A stretch of 20,772 nucleotides of DNA from Dorea sp. CAG:317 (lineage in GTDB: Bacteria > Bacillota > Clostridia > Lachnospirales > Lachnospiraceae): NCBI GenBank assembly GCA_000433535.1, contig FR892665.1:37283-58054 (forward strand), in the 5' to 3' direction. Position 1 is the first letter of the stretch. Every line of letters starts with the position of its first letter. This document shows, in pieces, positions 1 to 8,265 of the stretch. The notes beneath the pieces are model-generated. The model ran no database searches and was not told the DNA's origin. It was given only the letters and a program-made list of their open reading frames with translations. A program made the translations under genes and the position numbers.

Positions 1-1000
1 TGACTGCGGGGAAAAGTTCCATTCCGGGAGCCTTGACCCATTGTCCGTTGATGGCAGTTTCTTCTCCGTAAGGAACCGACCAGTAGGCTTCGAAGCCGCG
101 GAAATGATCAATGCGCAGCGTGTCCAGGATTTTCAGCTGATTCTGGATACGTTTGATCCACCAGGAGAATCCGTCTGCCTGATGAACCTCCCAGTTGTAG
201 AGCGGGTTGCCCCAGAGCTGTCCGGTGGCAGAAAAATAATCCGGCGGTACGCCTGCGACAGCCAGCGGATATCCGGTAGTATCAAGCTGGAATAAATGTT
301 TGTTCGCCCATACGTCTGCGCTGTCCATTGACACGAAGAGCGGAATATCGCCAATGATTCGAATGCCGCGCTCATTGGCGTATGTCTTTAAGTTTTTCCA
401 TTCTGTAAAGAATAAAAACTGAAGAAATTGATAATACCCGATCTCTTTTGCATAAGTCTGCGTTAACTGGGTTTTGAATTCTTCCGACGGAGAGCGGAAC
501 TGTTCCGGCCAGTCAAGCCAGATACGCCCGTCGTTTGCATCCTTTACTGACATATAAAGGGCATAATCATTAAGCCAGAAGGCTTTCTCTTCACAAAATT
601 TCTGGAAATCCTGAAAGAGTGCGTCTGATGGCTGTGTCAGAAATTGTTCATAGGCGGACTTTAAAAGGCTGTATTTCCATGGGATGACCGCGCTGTAGTC
701 TACGTGTTCAAGATTGCCGGATGGTGCGCCGGCGAGAAGTTCGTCGGTAATAAGTCCAAGCTCTTTTAAATGGTCGGGGCTTATAAGAAGCGGCTGACCG
801 GCAAAGGCGGAGAAACTTTGATAAGGAGAATCTCCAAAGCCTGTATGAGTTAAAGGCAGAAGCTGCCATAGATGTTGTCCGGAATCTACAAGAAAATCGA
901 TAAACCGGCGCGCCTCCAGTCCGAGATCTCCGATTCCATAAGGGGATGGAAGAGAAGTCGGATGGAGGAGAATACCGGACATTCGCGATAATTGGTGCAT
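1..1000 (-). CDS. malQ: 4-alpha-glucanotransferase (amylomaltase), 3' end cut by window
   Basis: Translating the minus strand from the ATG at 998-1000 gives 333 residues with no stop before the window edge, starting MHQLSRMSGILLHPTSLPSP and continuing YGIGDLG. This is the classic N-terminus of GH77 amylomaltases, which transfer alpha-1,4-glucan segments between maltodextrins in the cytoplasm. Further family blocks are visible: GDIPLFV, and RIDHFRGFEAYWSVP, whose Asp298 matches the GH77 catalytic nucleophile. The acid/base Glu and the C-terminal third lie outside the window. The start is supported by a GGAGAC ribosome site about 8 nt upstream (near 1008-1014). It is divergent from the PrcB-family gene, and a TATACT -10-like box on the minus strand (1032-1037) may serve it, but no good -35 is visible. 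The assignment is secure; the partner genes for maltodextrin use are not in the window. Confidence 0.95.
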   Translation of the reverse strand, partial: MHQLSRMSGILLHPTSLPSPYGIGDLGLEARRFIDFLVDSGQHLWQLLPLTHTGFGDSPYQSFSAFAGQPLLISPDHLKELGLITDELLAGAPSGNLEHVDYSAVIPWKYSLLKSAYEQFLTQPSDALFQDFQKFCEEKAFWLNDYALYMSVKDANDGRIWLDWPEQFRSPSEEFKTQLTQTYAKEIGYYQFLQFLFFTEWKNLKTYANERGIRIIGDIPLFVSMDSADVWANKHLFQLDTTGYPLAVAGVPPDYFSATGQLWGNPLYNWEVHQADGFSWWIKRIQNQLKILDTLRIDHFRGFEAYWSVPYGEETAINGQWVKAPGMELFPAV

Positions 1001-1105
1001 AATTACTGTCTCCTTCATTGCTTTTGTGACCAGTATACAACATTTTTGTAATTTTTCCTAGCGCTGCTGTGTATGATGTTAAAGAGAATTACGTGTGGTG
1101 TATTG

Positions 1106-1513
1106 ATGAAGAAACTATTTTTGTACATACTTCTGCCGGCAGTGGTCTGCACATTTAGCGCATGTTCTATAGAGAAAATGGAGGAAGAAAAGAAAAGAGA
1201 TCTTGCATACACAGTCATAGAACAGGATGAAATGCCGCAGGAATTGAAAGAACAGATTGAAAAAGAAGAAAAAAATGTCTTTGGCATCACCTATGCAGAT
1301 CAAGGCATCCTGTATGCGGCAAGGGGATTCGGCGAGAAGAAAACCGACGGCTATCACGTGGAGGTTACAGCATGCTATGAAACAGAAGATACGATTTATG
1401 TGACAACAGAACTAAGAGGACCGCAAAAAGGAGAAGACATAAAAAAAGAAAAAAACTGTCCCTATGTAGTGATAAAAATGGATTACGAGGAAAAGCAAGT
1501 CATGTTTTTGTAG
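1106..1513 (+). CDS. PrcB-family lipoprotein (protease-complex subunit-like)
   Basis: A 135-aa protein. I chose the ATG at 1106 because it gives a clean lipoprotein signal: MKK, a hydrophobic stretch, then lipobox F-S-A-C with Cys20. An in-frame ATG 33 nt upstream (1073) would add MMLKRITCGVL in front. After a charged linker (EKMEEEKKR) the C-terminal half (about residues 70-135) has the pattern YADQGILYAARGFGEKKT ... VEVTACYETEDTIYV ... TELRGPQKGE ... PYVVIKMDYEEKQVMF. This matches the PrcB C-terminal domain, named after a treponemal dentilisin-complex subunit. In clostridia such proteins are stand-alone lipoproteins of unknown role. It lies 28 nt upstream of the SPOCS/LysM sporulation gene, so a link to sporulation or the cell envelope is possible but only inferred. 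A weak TATGAT -10-like box sits at 1072-1077. Confidence 0.78.
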   Translation: MKKLFLYILLPAVVCTFSACSIEKMEEEKKRDLAYTVIEQDEMPQELKEQIEKEEKNVFGITYADQGILYAARGFGEKKTDGYHVEVTACYETEDTIYVTTELRGPQKGEDIKKEKNCPYVVIKMDYEEKQVMFL

Positions 1514-1541
1514 GAGTAGAAGTAAAAGGAGGCTGTATCAT

Positions 1542-3101
1542 ATGGAATATGAAAAAAAGGAAATGCTTATTTATCAGCAGGGCAAGACGATCACAGATCA
1601 GTTTTATCTGGATGATGATTATAATGTGCCGGATGCCAGAAGTGATGTCGGGAAAGTCATATTAAGTGAAGGAAAGCTGAAGGTTGAAGAGCTAAAAGAA
1701 GTGGAGAATTATATCAGAGCCGCAGGAACGCTGGCTTTTCGTATTCTCTATGAGAGTGACGATATAGAGCGGAAATTGTGTGTTCTGGAAGGAAGGATTC
1801 CGTTTGAAGAGATGATCTATGTAGAGGAACCGCTGGCGGGAGCTCCTTTTTTGAAATCGTCGAATGCAGAACTTACCGTGACGGTTATTAATTCCCGCAA
1901 GCTGAGTCTCAAAGTGTTGGCAGAGCTTCTTGTAAGTTCGGAAGGGAAAAAAGAGACAGAGCTTACCATGGATGTGGAAAACAGTGAGAAATTATATAAG
2001 AAAAAAGAAACCACACAGCTTCTTGGATTATTCTCCGGGGGGAGAGATATCTATCGCATCAAAGAAGAAGTGACGCTTGAGGGGACAAAGGAAAATATCG
2101 GTACACTGTTGTGGACAGAACTTTCCAGCCGGAAATTGGATACAAGAATCGGAACCGATGAGATTGAACTGAGAGGGGAACTATTGCTTTTTTGTCTGTA
2201 CGAGTCGGTGGATGGAAAAACAGAATGGATGGAACAGACCATTCCTTATGAAGGCCGGTTAGAGTGCAGTGGAGCGCAGGAGCAGATGTATCATCAGATC
2301 TATCCGGAATTGACGGATATCAATATCGAAGTGCGGATGGATGAAGACGGAGAAATGAGATGTTTCGGCGTAGAGGCGGCGTTGGAGGCAAGAATGGTTA
2401 TTTATACGGAAGAGCAGGTGGAGCTTCTTCAGGATGTTTATGCGCTGACGCAGGTGTGCCGTCCGCAGTTTAAGGAGCAGGTCATGGAACAGCTTCTTAT
2501 GCAGAATCATTCAAAATGTAAAGTGAGAGAGCAGTTATCACTTCCGGAGCTTCAGGACAATATCCTGCAGATCTGCCACAGCAGCGGAAGAATCCAGGTG
2601 GAACATACGGAGACGGTGGAACAGGGCGTTCTGGTGGAAGGAGTTCTTCATGTCAGCTTCCTGTATGTGACATCGGATGATGAAATACCGTTTGATGTGT
2701 GGCAGGGAATGATACCGTTTTCCTATGTGATGGAGAGCAACGAGACCTGTGAGGATATGAAGTGTGATTTTACACATTTTATCGAACAGCTCTCGATCAG
2801 TCTTCTGGGCAACGGAGAGATCGAGGTAAAGGCGGTTCTTGCATTTCACAGCTTCTTCAAAAAGCCGGTACACCTGTTTAATATTGAAGAAATTACCTAT
2901 GAGCCAATCGATATAAAAGAAGTGGAGAAACGTCCGGGAATTATCGGTTACATTGTGCAGGACGGGGATGATCTGTGGGAGCTTGCCAAGCGGTACAGCA
3001 CTACGATGGAAGGAATCATGGAAGTCAATCAAATGGAAAATTCGGATTTAAAATCGGGAGATAAAATATTGATTTTTAAGGAAAATATGAGTATACTATA
3101 G
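1542..3101 (+). CDS. sipL: SPOCS (DUF3794) and LysM protein, SipL-like spore coat morphogenesis protein
   Basis: A 519-aa protein starting at an ATG preceded by a strong AAAGGAGG site. I see three SPOCS-like units at about residues 10-105, 155-240 and 325-410. Units 1 and 3 share the pattern G-x-L-x-V-x(n)-V/G-x-L-x-(F/I)-x-Y-x-S-D-D, then PF. The C-terminus (about 469-513) is a LysM domain: YIVQDGDDLWELAKRYSTTM, then a conserved V-N-Q and L-K-S-G-D-K-I. This order, SPOCS repeats then one C-terminal LysM, is that of SipL. In Clostridioides difficile SipL acts in the mother cell and binds the SpoIVA ATPase through its LysM domain to localise coat around the forespore. The presence of spoIIR 1.7 kb downstream supports a sporulation role. 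No sigma-E/K promoter could be assigned with confidence. Another DUF3794-LysM paralog is the main alternative. Confidence 0.82.
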   Translation: MEYEKKEMLIYQQGKTITDQFYLDDDYNVPDARSDVGKVILSEGKLKVEELKEVENYIRAAGTLAFRILYESDDIERKLCVLEGRIPFEEMIYVEEPLAGAPFLKSSNAELTVTVINSRKLSLKVLAELLVSSEGKKETELTMDVENSEKLYKKKETTQLLGLFSGGRDIYRIKEEVTLEGTKENIGTLLWTELSSRKLDTRIGTDEIELRGELLLFCLYESVDGKTEWMEQTIPYEGRLECSGAQEQMYHQIYPELTDINIEVRMDEDGEMRCFGVEAALEARMVIYTEEQVELLQDVYALTQVCRPQFKEQVMEQLLMQNHSKCKVREQLSLPELQDNILQICHSSGRIQVEHTETVEQGVLVEGVLHVSFLYVTSDDEIPFDVWQGMIPFSYVMESNETCEDMKCDFTHFIEQLSISLLGNGEIEVKAVLAFHSFFKKPVHLFNIEEITYEPIDIKEVEKRPGIIGYIVQDGDDLWELAKRYSTTMEGIMEVNQMENSDLKSGDKILIFKENMSIL

Positions 3102-3111
3102 GTACATTGTA

Positions 3112-3139
3112 TACAAGATACAGAGTACAAAGTACAGGA
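3112..3139 (+). repeat. Four degenerate 7-nt tandem repeats before ispE
   Basis: The short spacer between the SPOCS/LysM gene and ispE reads as TACAAGA, TACAGAG, TACAAAG, TACAGGA, that is four consecutive heptamers with consensus TACARRR. The last copy contributes the start of the ispE ribosome binding site (ACAGGAG). Function unknown; a chance low-complexity purine-rich tract is possible. Confidence 0.5.
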
Positions 3140-3148
3140 GAACAAAAG

Positions 3149-4027
3149 ATGGATAAAATAAAATTAAAAGCACTGGGCAAGATCAATCTTGGTCTGGATG
3201 TTCTTGGAAGACGTCCGAACGGTTATCATGATGTCCGCATGGTTATGCAGACGGTGTATCTCTATGATCAGATTCTGTTGGAAAAGACAGATAAGGAAGG
3301 AATTTCTCTTGAGACCAATCTTTTTTATCTTCCGGTCAATGAGAATAATCTGGCTTATCGCGCAACGAAAATGTTGATTGACGAGTTTGCTATAAAAGAA
3401 GGCGTTCATATTTCTCTGGAGAAACACATTCCGGTTGCGGCAGGTATGGCAGGAGGAAGCTCCAATGCGGCAGCAGTGCTCTATGGAATGAACCGTTTAT
3501 TTCAGTTGGGACTTACAGACCAGGAATTGATGGATCGGGGTGTTCAACTGGGAGCGGATGTACCGTACTGTATTATGAGGGGAACTGTTTTGGCAGAGGG
3601 AATCGGTGAAAAACTGACGCCGCTTCCGGCGATGCCGAAGTGCCATGTACTGTTGGCAAAACCGCCTATCAGTGTATCGACACAGAAGGTGTACGAGAAA
3701 CTGGATGCGCAGAAAGTGACAAAGCATCCGGATATTGACGGGATTCTTCTTGGACTTCAGACAGGTGATCTTAAGAAGATTACTTCCAGTATGGGAAATG
3801 TATTAGAAAATGTTACCATTACGGAATATCCGCAGATTGAGAGAATCAAAGACGTGATGAAAGAAGAAGGCGCGTTAAATGCCATGATGAGTGGCAGTGG
3901 CCCTACGGTCTTCGGTATTTACGATGATAAGATGCTTGCGCGCCGCGCGGCTGCAAGAATCAGAGAAGAACAGCTTGCAAAGCAGGTGCATGTGACTACT
4001 ATGCACAATGCGAGGAGGAAATCATGA
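3149..4027 (+). CDS. ispE: 4-diphosphocytidyl-2-C-methyl-D-erythritol kinase
   Basis: A 292-aa GHMP kinase of the non-mevalonate (MEP) isoprenoid pathway. It phosphorylates the 2-hydroxyl of CDP-methylerythritol using ATP. Family features visible: N-terminal KALGKINLGLDVLGRRPNGYH with catalytic Lys11; the GHMP glycine-rich loop PVAAGMAGGSSNAAA (95-109); the catalytic Asp137 in GADVPYC; and the C-terminal motif MSGSGPTVFGIY. I chose the ATG at 3149 because it is preceded by AGGAG with good spacing and gives the expected N-terminus; a TTG 42 nt upstream adds 14 unrelated residues. Its TGA stop overlaps the ATG of the following GntR gene (ATGA), so the two are probably translationally coupled. 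Catalytic residues and length are normal. Confidence 0.96.
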   Translation: MDKIKLKALGKINLGLDVLGRRPNGYHDVRMVMQTVYLYDQILLEKTDKEGISLETNLFYLPVNENNLAYRATKMLIDEFAIKEGVHISLEKHIPVAAGMAGGSSNAAAVLYGMNRLFQLGLTDQELMDRGVQLGADVPYCIMRGTVLAEGIGEKLTPLPAMPKCHVLLAKPPISVSTQKVYEKLDAQKVTKHPDIDGILLGLQTGDLKKITSSMGNVLENVTITEYPQIERIKDVMKEEGALNAMMSGSGPTVFGIYDDKMLARRAAARIREEQLAKQVHVTTMHNARRKS

Positions 4028-4704
4028 AAGAACTGAATTTTAGCGTAAATATGGATGAATTTCTGCCTTTGCGTGATGTCGTGTTTAACACGCTCCGGCA
4101 AGCGATTTTAAGAGGAGAGCTTAAGCCGGGCGAACGATTGATGGAGATTCAGCTTGCCAATAAACTGGGCGTCAGCCGGACGCCGATTCGAGAAGCGATC
4201 AGAAAGCTGGAACTGGAAGGGCTTGTGCTTGTTATTCCGAGAAAAGGTGCTGAGGTGGCTGATATTAAAGAAAAGAGCTTAAGGGATGTGCTGGAGGTTC
4301 GGAAAGCACTGGAAGAGCTGTCTGTGCAGCTTGCATGTGAGAAGATTACAAAAGAAGAGATCGAAGAATTGAAAGAGGCGGCAGAGACATTTAAAAAAGC
4401 TCAGAAAACGAAGGATATCACCCAGATCGCGGAAGCGGATGTTCATTTCCATGATATTATCAATACAGCCAGCGGGAATCAGAAGCTGATCCAGCTTTTG
4501 AATAACTTAAGAGAGCAGATGTACCGTTACCGGGTGGAATATTTGAAAAACCCGGAAGTATATCCGCAGCTTATCGCAGAACATGAGGAACTGATTACGA
4601 AGATCACGCACCATGAGAAGCAGGAGGCAACGAAGATTATGTGCAGGCATATCGATAACCAAGTGGAGGCAGTCACGGATGTGATCCGCACAAAAAAAGT
4701 GTAA
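4024..4704 (+). CDS. GntR family transcriptional regulator, FadR/FCD subfamily
   Basis: A 226-aa DNA-binding protein. Residues 12-80 form a GntR winged helix: LRQAILRGELKPGERLMEIQ, then LANKLGVSRTPIREAIRKLE, then GLVLVIPRKGAEV. Residues 86-215 form an all-helical FCD ligand domain. The metal/ligand residues typical of FCD proteins are present: Asp139, His143 (AEADVHFHD), His187 (AEHEEL) and His209 (MCRHID). FCD regulators usually sense small carboxylates, but the effector here is not predictable. The ATG overlaps the ispE stop by 4 nt (ATGA). Being co-translated with ispE is unusual for a regulator of sugar-acid genes, and its targets are not evident in the window. Confidence 0.93.
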   Translation: MKELNFSVNMDEFLPLRDVVFNTLRQAILRGELKPGERLMEIQLANKLGVSRTPIREAIRKLELEGLVLVIPRKGAEVADIKEKSLRDVLEVRKALEELSVQLACEKITKEEIEELKEAAETFKKAQKTKDITQIAEADVHFHDIINTASGNQKLIQLLNNLREQMYRYRVEYLKNPEVYPQLIAEHEELITKITHHEKQEATKIMCRHIDNQVEAVTDVIRTKKV

Positions 4705-4775
4705 ATTTCTTGTATAAACACCTGAAAAGATGTACAGACTCCAGATAGAAAAGAAAGAAAGGGAGTACATAACAG

Positions 4776-5441
4776 GTGGAAAGAAAGAGAATAGAAGCGA
4801 ATAAGCAATTTAATGATAATAGAAGAAAACAGTGGATCTGTGTGATACTGAGCATTTGCGCGGCATCTTTTCTTACGTGGGCAGTAGCAGTGAATCGAAG
4901 CCTTGCAGCAGAAGCGCGCATAGAGAAAACGCAGATCCGATTGGCAGACGAGGTGTTGAGATTTCATGTCCCTGCCAACAGTGACAGTAAAGAAGACCAG
5001 AGAGTGAAGCGGGAAGTAAGAGACGAAGTTCTCTCATATATGGAGGATAACATGACGGCTTCTCCTACGGTAGACGAAGCGAAACAATGGGTGCAAGCGC
5101 ATCTTGATGAGCTGGAAGAGACCGCAGAGAGTGTTCTCGTAAGAGAGGGTATGCCTTATCATGCCAGAGCAGTAGTGAGAACCTGCTATTTCCCGGATAA
5201 GAGGTACGGAGATGTATTTTTCCCGAAGGGATATTATGAGGCGCTCCGCATAGAACTGGGATTGGCAAACGGACATAATTGGTGGTGTGTGCTGTATCCG
5301 AATCTCTGTTTTACAGATGCAACCTGTTCTGCCGCAGGAGAAGAGGGAAAAGAAGCGCTTCACAATGTGTTGACGGAGGATGCTTATGAAATGGTCACTG
5401 CTGTTTCAAAATTTAAGATAAAAAGTTATTTCTTTGGCTAA
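4776..5441 (+). CDS. spoIIR: Stage II sporulation protein R
   Basis: A 221-aa secreted or anchored signalling protein. It has a positively charged N-terminus, one hydrophobic segment (about residues 20-39, ending AVNRSLA) and an extracytoplasmic domain. Family signatures are clear: LRFHVPANSDSKEDQRVKRE, VRTCYFPDKRYGDVFFPKG, and YYEALRIELGLANGHNWWCV followed by LYPNLCF. In Bacillus, SpoIIR is made in the forespore and triggers SpoIIGA-dependent processing of pro-sigma-E in the mother cell. The start appears to be GTG at 4776, preceded by GGGAG (4761-4765); no ATG with a ribosome site is available nearby. A 71-nt spacer separates it from the GntR gene. I looked for a sigma-F promoter there and could not identify one convincingly. 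Confidence 0.95.
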   Translation: MERKRIEANKQFNDNRRKQWICVILSICAASFLTWAVAVNRSLAAEARIEKTQIRLADEVLRFHVPANSDSKEDQRVKREVRDEVLSYMEDNMTASPTVDEAKQWVQAHLDELEETAESVLVREGMPYHARAVVRTCYFPDKRYGDVFFPKGYYEALRIELGLANGHNWWCVLYPNLCFTDATCSAAGEEGKEALHNVLTEDAYEMVTAVSKFKIKSYFFG

Positions 5442-5473
5442 AGAAATGATACAAAAGAGATGGAGGAAATGTC

Positions 5474-6658
5474 ATGACTGAATTTCTGGTAAGACATTTT
5501 GTAAAAGATTATGAAAATGTAAAAAAGGTGTCTGTGCGAACTGCTTACGGAGTGCTGGCAAGTGTAACAGGCATCTTTTGTAATGTGTTTTTGTTTGTTG
5601 TAAAATGGCTGGCGGGATATTTGATGCACAGTATCTCTGTTATGGCTGATGCATTTAACAATCTATCGGATGCCGGTTCATCTATCATTGGACTTGTAGG
5701 TGTGAAGATTGCAGAGAAACCGGCAGACGAAGAGCACCCGTTCGGGCACGGAAGGATTGAATATATTGCGGCGCTGATCGTCTCCTTCCTCGTTATGCAA
5801 GTCGGGTTCACCTTTTTCAAAGATGCAATCGGTAAGATCAGACATCCCGAAGCGCTGAAATTTCAAACCGTTTCCATTATTATTCTGCTGTTATCTATCG
5901 GTGTGAAATTGTGGATGGGGAAATTTAATAAGAAGCTGGGGGAGCGTGTAGACTCGAAAGTGATGCTTGCGACGGCAGCAGATGCAATGGGAGATGTGAT
6001 CACCACATCTGCAACCGTTGCTTCCCTTCTGTTTTTCCGGTTTACCGGAATCAATATTGACGGCTTTGTAGGACTTGGAGTGTCGCTGGTTGTTATGTGG
6101 GCAGGAATCGGAATTGCGAAGGATACGCTGGAGCCGCTGATCGGTGAGGCAGTAGACCCGGAAGAATATGCCAAGATCTCAGAATTTGTGGAGAGCTATG
6201 ACGGAATCGTAGGAACCCATGACCTGATCGTACACAACTACGGACCGGGAAGAAGTATGGCTTCTATCCATGCAGAAGTTCCGAATGATGTGGATATTGA
6301 AGTATCTCACGAGCAGATTGACCGGATTGAAAGAGACGCCAGAAAGAACCTGGGACTTGTGCTCGTTATACATATGGACCCGGTGGAGACGAAGGACGAG
6401 CAGGTGTTGAAGGCAAAGGCTACCGTGGAAGAAGTAGTACGCAAGATGGATGAAGCGGTAAGTATCCATGATTTCCGAATGGTAGACGGAAAAGAACAGA
6501 TCAATTTAATCTTTGACATGGTTGTACCGCATGATTATGATAAAGAGAAGCAGATTGAAGTGAAGAAATATGTAAGAGAACAGCTGAAAGAGATTGACTA
6601 CCGGTATCAGTGCGTGATCACGACAGAAAGGAGTTACGTAGCAAATGCAAAGGAATAA
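5474..6658 (+). CDS. Cation diffusion facilitator transporter, probably Mn(II) export type
   Basis: A 394-aa CDF protein with an N-terminal six-helix membrane domain (about 20-220) and a cytoplasmic C-terminal domain. The signature SVMADAFNNLSDAGSS is followed by PADEEHPFGHGRIEYIAAL. Aligned by eye to YiiP, the transport site would be Asn62 and Asp66 in helix 2 (N-x3-D) and Asp170 and Asp174 in helix 5 (DAMGD, D-x3-D). The D-x3-D in helix 5 and absence of His argue against a zinc-type site and for a manganese (or iron) exporter. It may carry a duplicated C-terminal region: after residue about 220 there are two stretches ending VVIHMDP-like and VVPHDYD-like. The ATG follows GGAGG. Its stop lies 14 nt inside the thioesterase gene, so the two are in one operon. 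Substrate is inferred from motifs only. Confidence 0.9.
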   Translation: MTEFLVRHFVKDYENVKKVSVRTAYGVLASVTGIFCNVFLFVVKWLAGYLMHSISVMADAFNNLSDAGSSIIGLVGVKIAEKPADEEHPFGHGRIEYIAALIVSFLVMQVGFTFFKDAIGKIRHPEALKFQTVSIIILLLSIGVKLWMGKFNKKLGERVDSKVMLATAADAMGDVITTSATVASLLFFRFTGINIDGFVGLGVSLVVMWAGIGIAKDTLEPLIGEAVDPEEYAKISEFVESYDGIVGTHDLIVHNYGPGRSMASIHAEVPNDVDIEVSHEQIDRIERDARKNLGLVLVIHMDPVETKDEQVLKAKATVEEVVRKMDEAVSIHDFRMVDGKEQINLIFDMVVPHDYDKEKQIEVKKYVREQLKEIDYRYQCVITTERSYVANAKE

Positions 6659-7364
6659 TGAATATTCATTTGGCGGAAAAGTAAGATTCAGTGAGATTGA
6701 CCATACAGAGAAGATGACACTGCCTTCTATGATTAATTATTTTCAAGATTGCAGTACCTTTCAGTCGGAGCTTTTAGGTCTTGGCGTCGATTATCTCAAA
6801 GAGCATCAGAGAGCATGGGTGTTGTCTGCATGGCAGGTAGAAGTTGTGCGCTACCCAAAGATTGCGGAGGAGATCAGTGTACATACATGGGCATCTGGAT
6901 TTAAAGGCATGTTTGGAGACCGTAATTTCTGCATCAAAGACAAAGAGGGGAATATGGTCGCATATGCACATTCTCTCTGGGTGTATATGGACATGAAAAA
7001 AGGACGCCCGGTAAAACCATCAGAGGATGAGGTGGAACTCTATGGCACAGGCGAACCCCTTGAGATGGAGGTGCTCCCGAGAAAGATTCCGCTTCCGGAA
7101 CAAATGGAAGAGCGGGAGTCCTTCGCGGTAAGAAGAAGTGATATTGATACAAATGAACATGTCAATAATTGTCGATATGTCCAGATGGCGCAAGAGGTGC
7201 TGGAAGAGGAAATAGAAGTGAAGCATCTGCGCGTCGAGTATAAAAATTCAGCGCGCTATGGGGACAAGATTGTTCCGAAGATCGGAAGAGACGGAGAAAG
7301 AACAGTGGTGGAACTTTGCAGTGAGGAAGACAAGCCTTACGCAATTGTAGAATTTCGTATATAG
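6645..7364 (+). CDS. Acyl-ACP thioesterase family protein
   Basis: A 239-aa protein with two hot-dog halves (about 5-125 and 157-236). The first has VRFSEIDHTEKMTLPSMINY. The second has RRSDIDTNEHVNNCRYVQMA, which contains the D168-x-N170-x-H172 arrangement of bacterial and plant FatA/FatB-type acyl-ACP thioesterases (PF01643). These hydrolyse acyl-ACP to free fatty acid and ACP in the cytoplasm; chain-length preference cannot be read. The ATG at 6645 has a good AAAGGAG site and overlaps the 3' end of the CDF gene by 14 nt. The S1-domain gene follows after 9 nt, so all three are probably one transcript. Role in an anaerobic gut Firmicute is unclear; branched-chain or short-chain acyl release is possible. 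Confidence 0.9.
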   Translation: MQRNNEYSFGGKVRFSEIDHTEKMTLPSMINYFQDCSTFQSELLGLGVDYLKEHQRAWVLSAWQVEVVRYPKIAEEISVHTWASGFKGMFGDRNFCIKDKEGNMVAYAHSLWVYMDMKKGRPVKPSEDEVELYGTGEPLEMEVLPRKIPLPEQMEERESFAVRRSDIDTNEHVNNCRYVQMAQEVLEEEIEVKHLRVEYKNSARYGDKIVPKIGRDGERTVVELCSEEDKPYAIVEFRI

Positions 7365-7373
7365 GAGAAGAAG

Positions 7374-8213
7374 ATGAGATTACAAGATGAATTAGGAAAA
7401 AAACGAACATTAATGGTAGTGAAAAAGGTAGATTTTGGTGTTTATCTCGGAACAAATGAAGAGAAGGTACTGCTTCCGAAAAAGGAAGTTCCGGCAGAGA
7501 TTGAAATCGGCGATCCGATTGAAGTTTTCTTATATAAGGATTCTTCCGATCGAATGATTGCGACTACACGGACGCCGAAGCTGCTGTTTGGAGAAGTGAA
7601 GCCTTTGAAGGTTGCGGATACTGCAAGAGTGGGAGCGTTCCTTGACTGGGGATTAGAGAAAGATCTTCTGCTTCCGTTCCGTGAGCAGACCGGCAAAGTG
7701 TCCAAGGGCGATGAGGTGCTGGCGGCTCTCTATGTGGATAAGAGCGGAAGACTTTGTGCAACTATGAAAGTATATGATAAGCTGTCTCTTGATACACCTT
7801 ATAAAAAAGATGATGAGGTGAAGGGACGTGTCTACGAGATCAGCGATAATTTCGGAGTATTCGTAGCAGTGGATGATCAATATTCGGCACTGATTCCGAA
7901 AAGAGAAGCACCGAATGGCTTCCGGGTGGGCGAGGTGATCGAAGGACGAGTTGTGAAAGTGCATGAGGATGGAAAAATGGACTTAAGTGTGCGGAAAAAA
8001 GCATTTCTTCAGATGGACGATGATGCGCAGATGATACTGGAACGTCTGGAAAGTGCAGGAGGTTCTCTTCCATTTAACGATAAGACAGATGCACGTACCA
8101 TAAAGGCTGAATTCGGAATTAGTAAAAATGCTTATAAGAGAGCGGTCGGACGTTTGTTTAAAGAGCGTAAGATACAAATCTTCGAAAATCATATTGAAAT
8201 CTCGCGGAAATAA
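7374..8213 (+). CDS. cvfB: S1 RNA-binding domain protein, CvfB/YitL family
   Basis: A 279-aa protein made of S1-like OB folds and a C-terminal winged helix. Unit 1 is at about 10-65 (FGVYLGTNEEKVLLPKKE). Unit 2 is at about 75-135 (VGAFLDWGLEKDLLLPFREQ). Unit 3 is at about 145-210 (VKGRVYEISDNFGVFVAVD, then VIEGRVVKVHEDGKMDLSVR). The winged helix covers about 215-278. This is the layout of CvfB from Staphylococcus aureus and YitL of Bacillus, RNA-binding proteins that influence virulence or global expression; the exact RNA targets are unknown. Start ATG with AGGAGAAG ribosome site, 9 nt after the thioesterase stop. A strong promoter for the next gene overlaps its final codons. Confidence 0.92.
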   Translation: MRLQDELGKKRTLMVVKKVDFGVYLGTNEEKVLLPKKEVPAEIEIGDPIEVFLYKDSSDRMIATTRTPKLLFGEVKPLKVADTARVGAFLDWGLEKDLLLPFREQTGKVSKGDEVLAALYVDKSGRLCATMKVYDKLSLDTPYKKDDEVKGRVYEISDNFGVFVAVDDQYSALIPKREAPNGFRVGEVIEGRVVKVHEDGKMDLSVRKKAFLQMDDDAQMILERLESAGGSLPFNDKTDARTIKAEFGISKNAYKRAVGRLFKERKIQIFENHIEISRK

Positions 8214-8221
8214 GTTATAAT
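8194..8221 (+). promoter_or_regulatory. Sigma-A-type promoter for the 77-aa gene
   Basis: TTGAAA (8194-8199), 16-nt spacer, TATAAT (8216-8221), overlapping the last codons and stop of the CvfB-like gene. Near-consensus match; 44 nt upstream of the next ATG. Confidence 0.7.
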
Positions 8222-8265
8222 GAAAAAGGAAAGAAAAGAGCTGATATAAGGAAGGAGACTGTAAC

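Noticed and set aside
41..295. Plus-strand ORF opposite malQ, and similar ORFs opposite dnaE, pfkA and other genes
   Set aside because: They are shadows of strongly supported genes on the other strand, without ribosome sites or recognisable domains.
4705..4775. Possible sigma-F promoter before spoIIR (GTATA-like -35)
   Set aside because: No matching GG-containing -10 is found at the right distance, so I did not call it.
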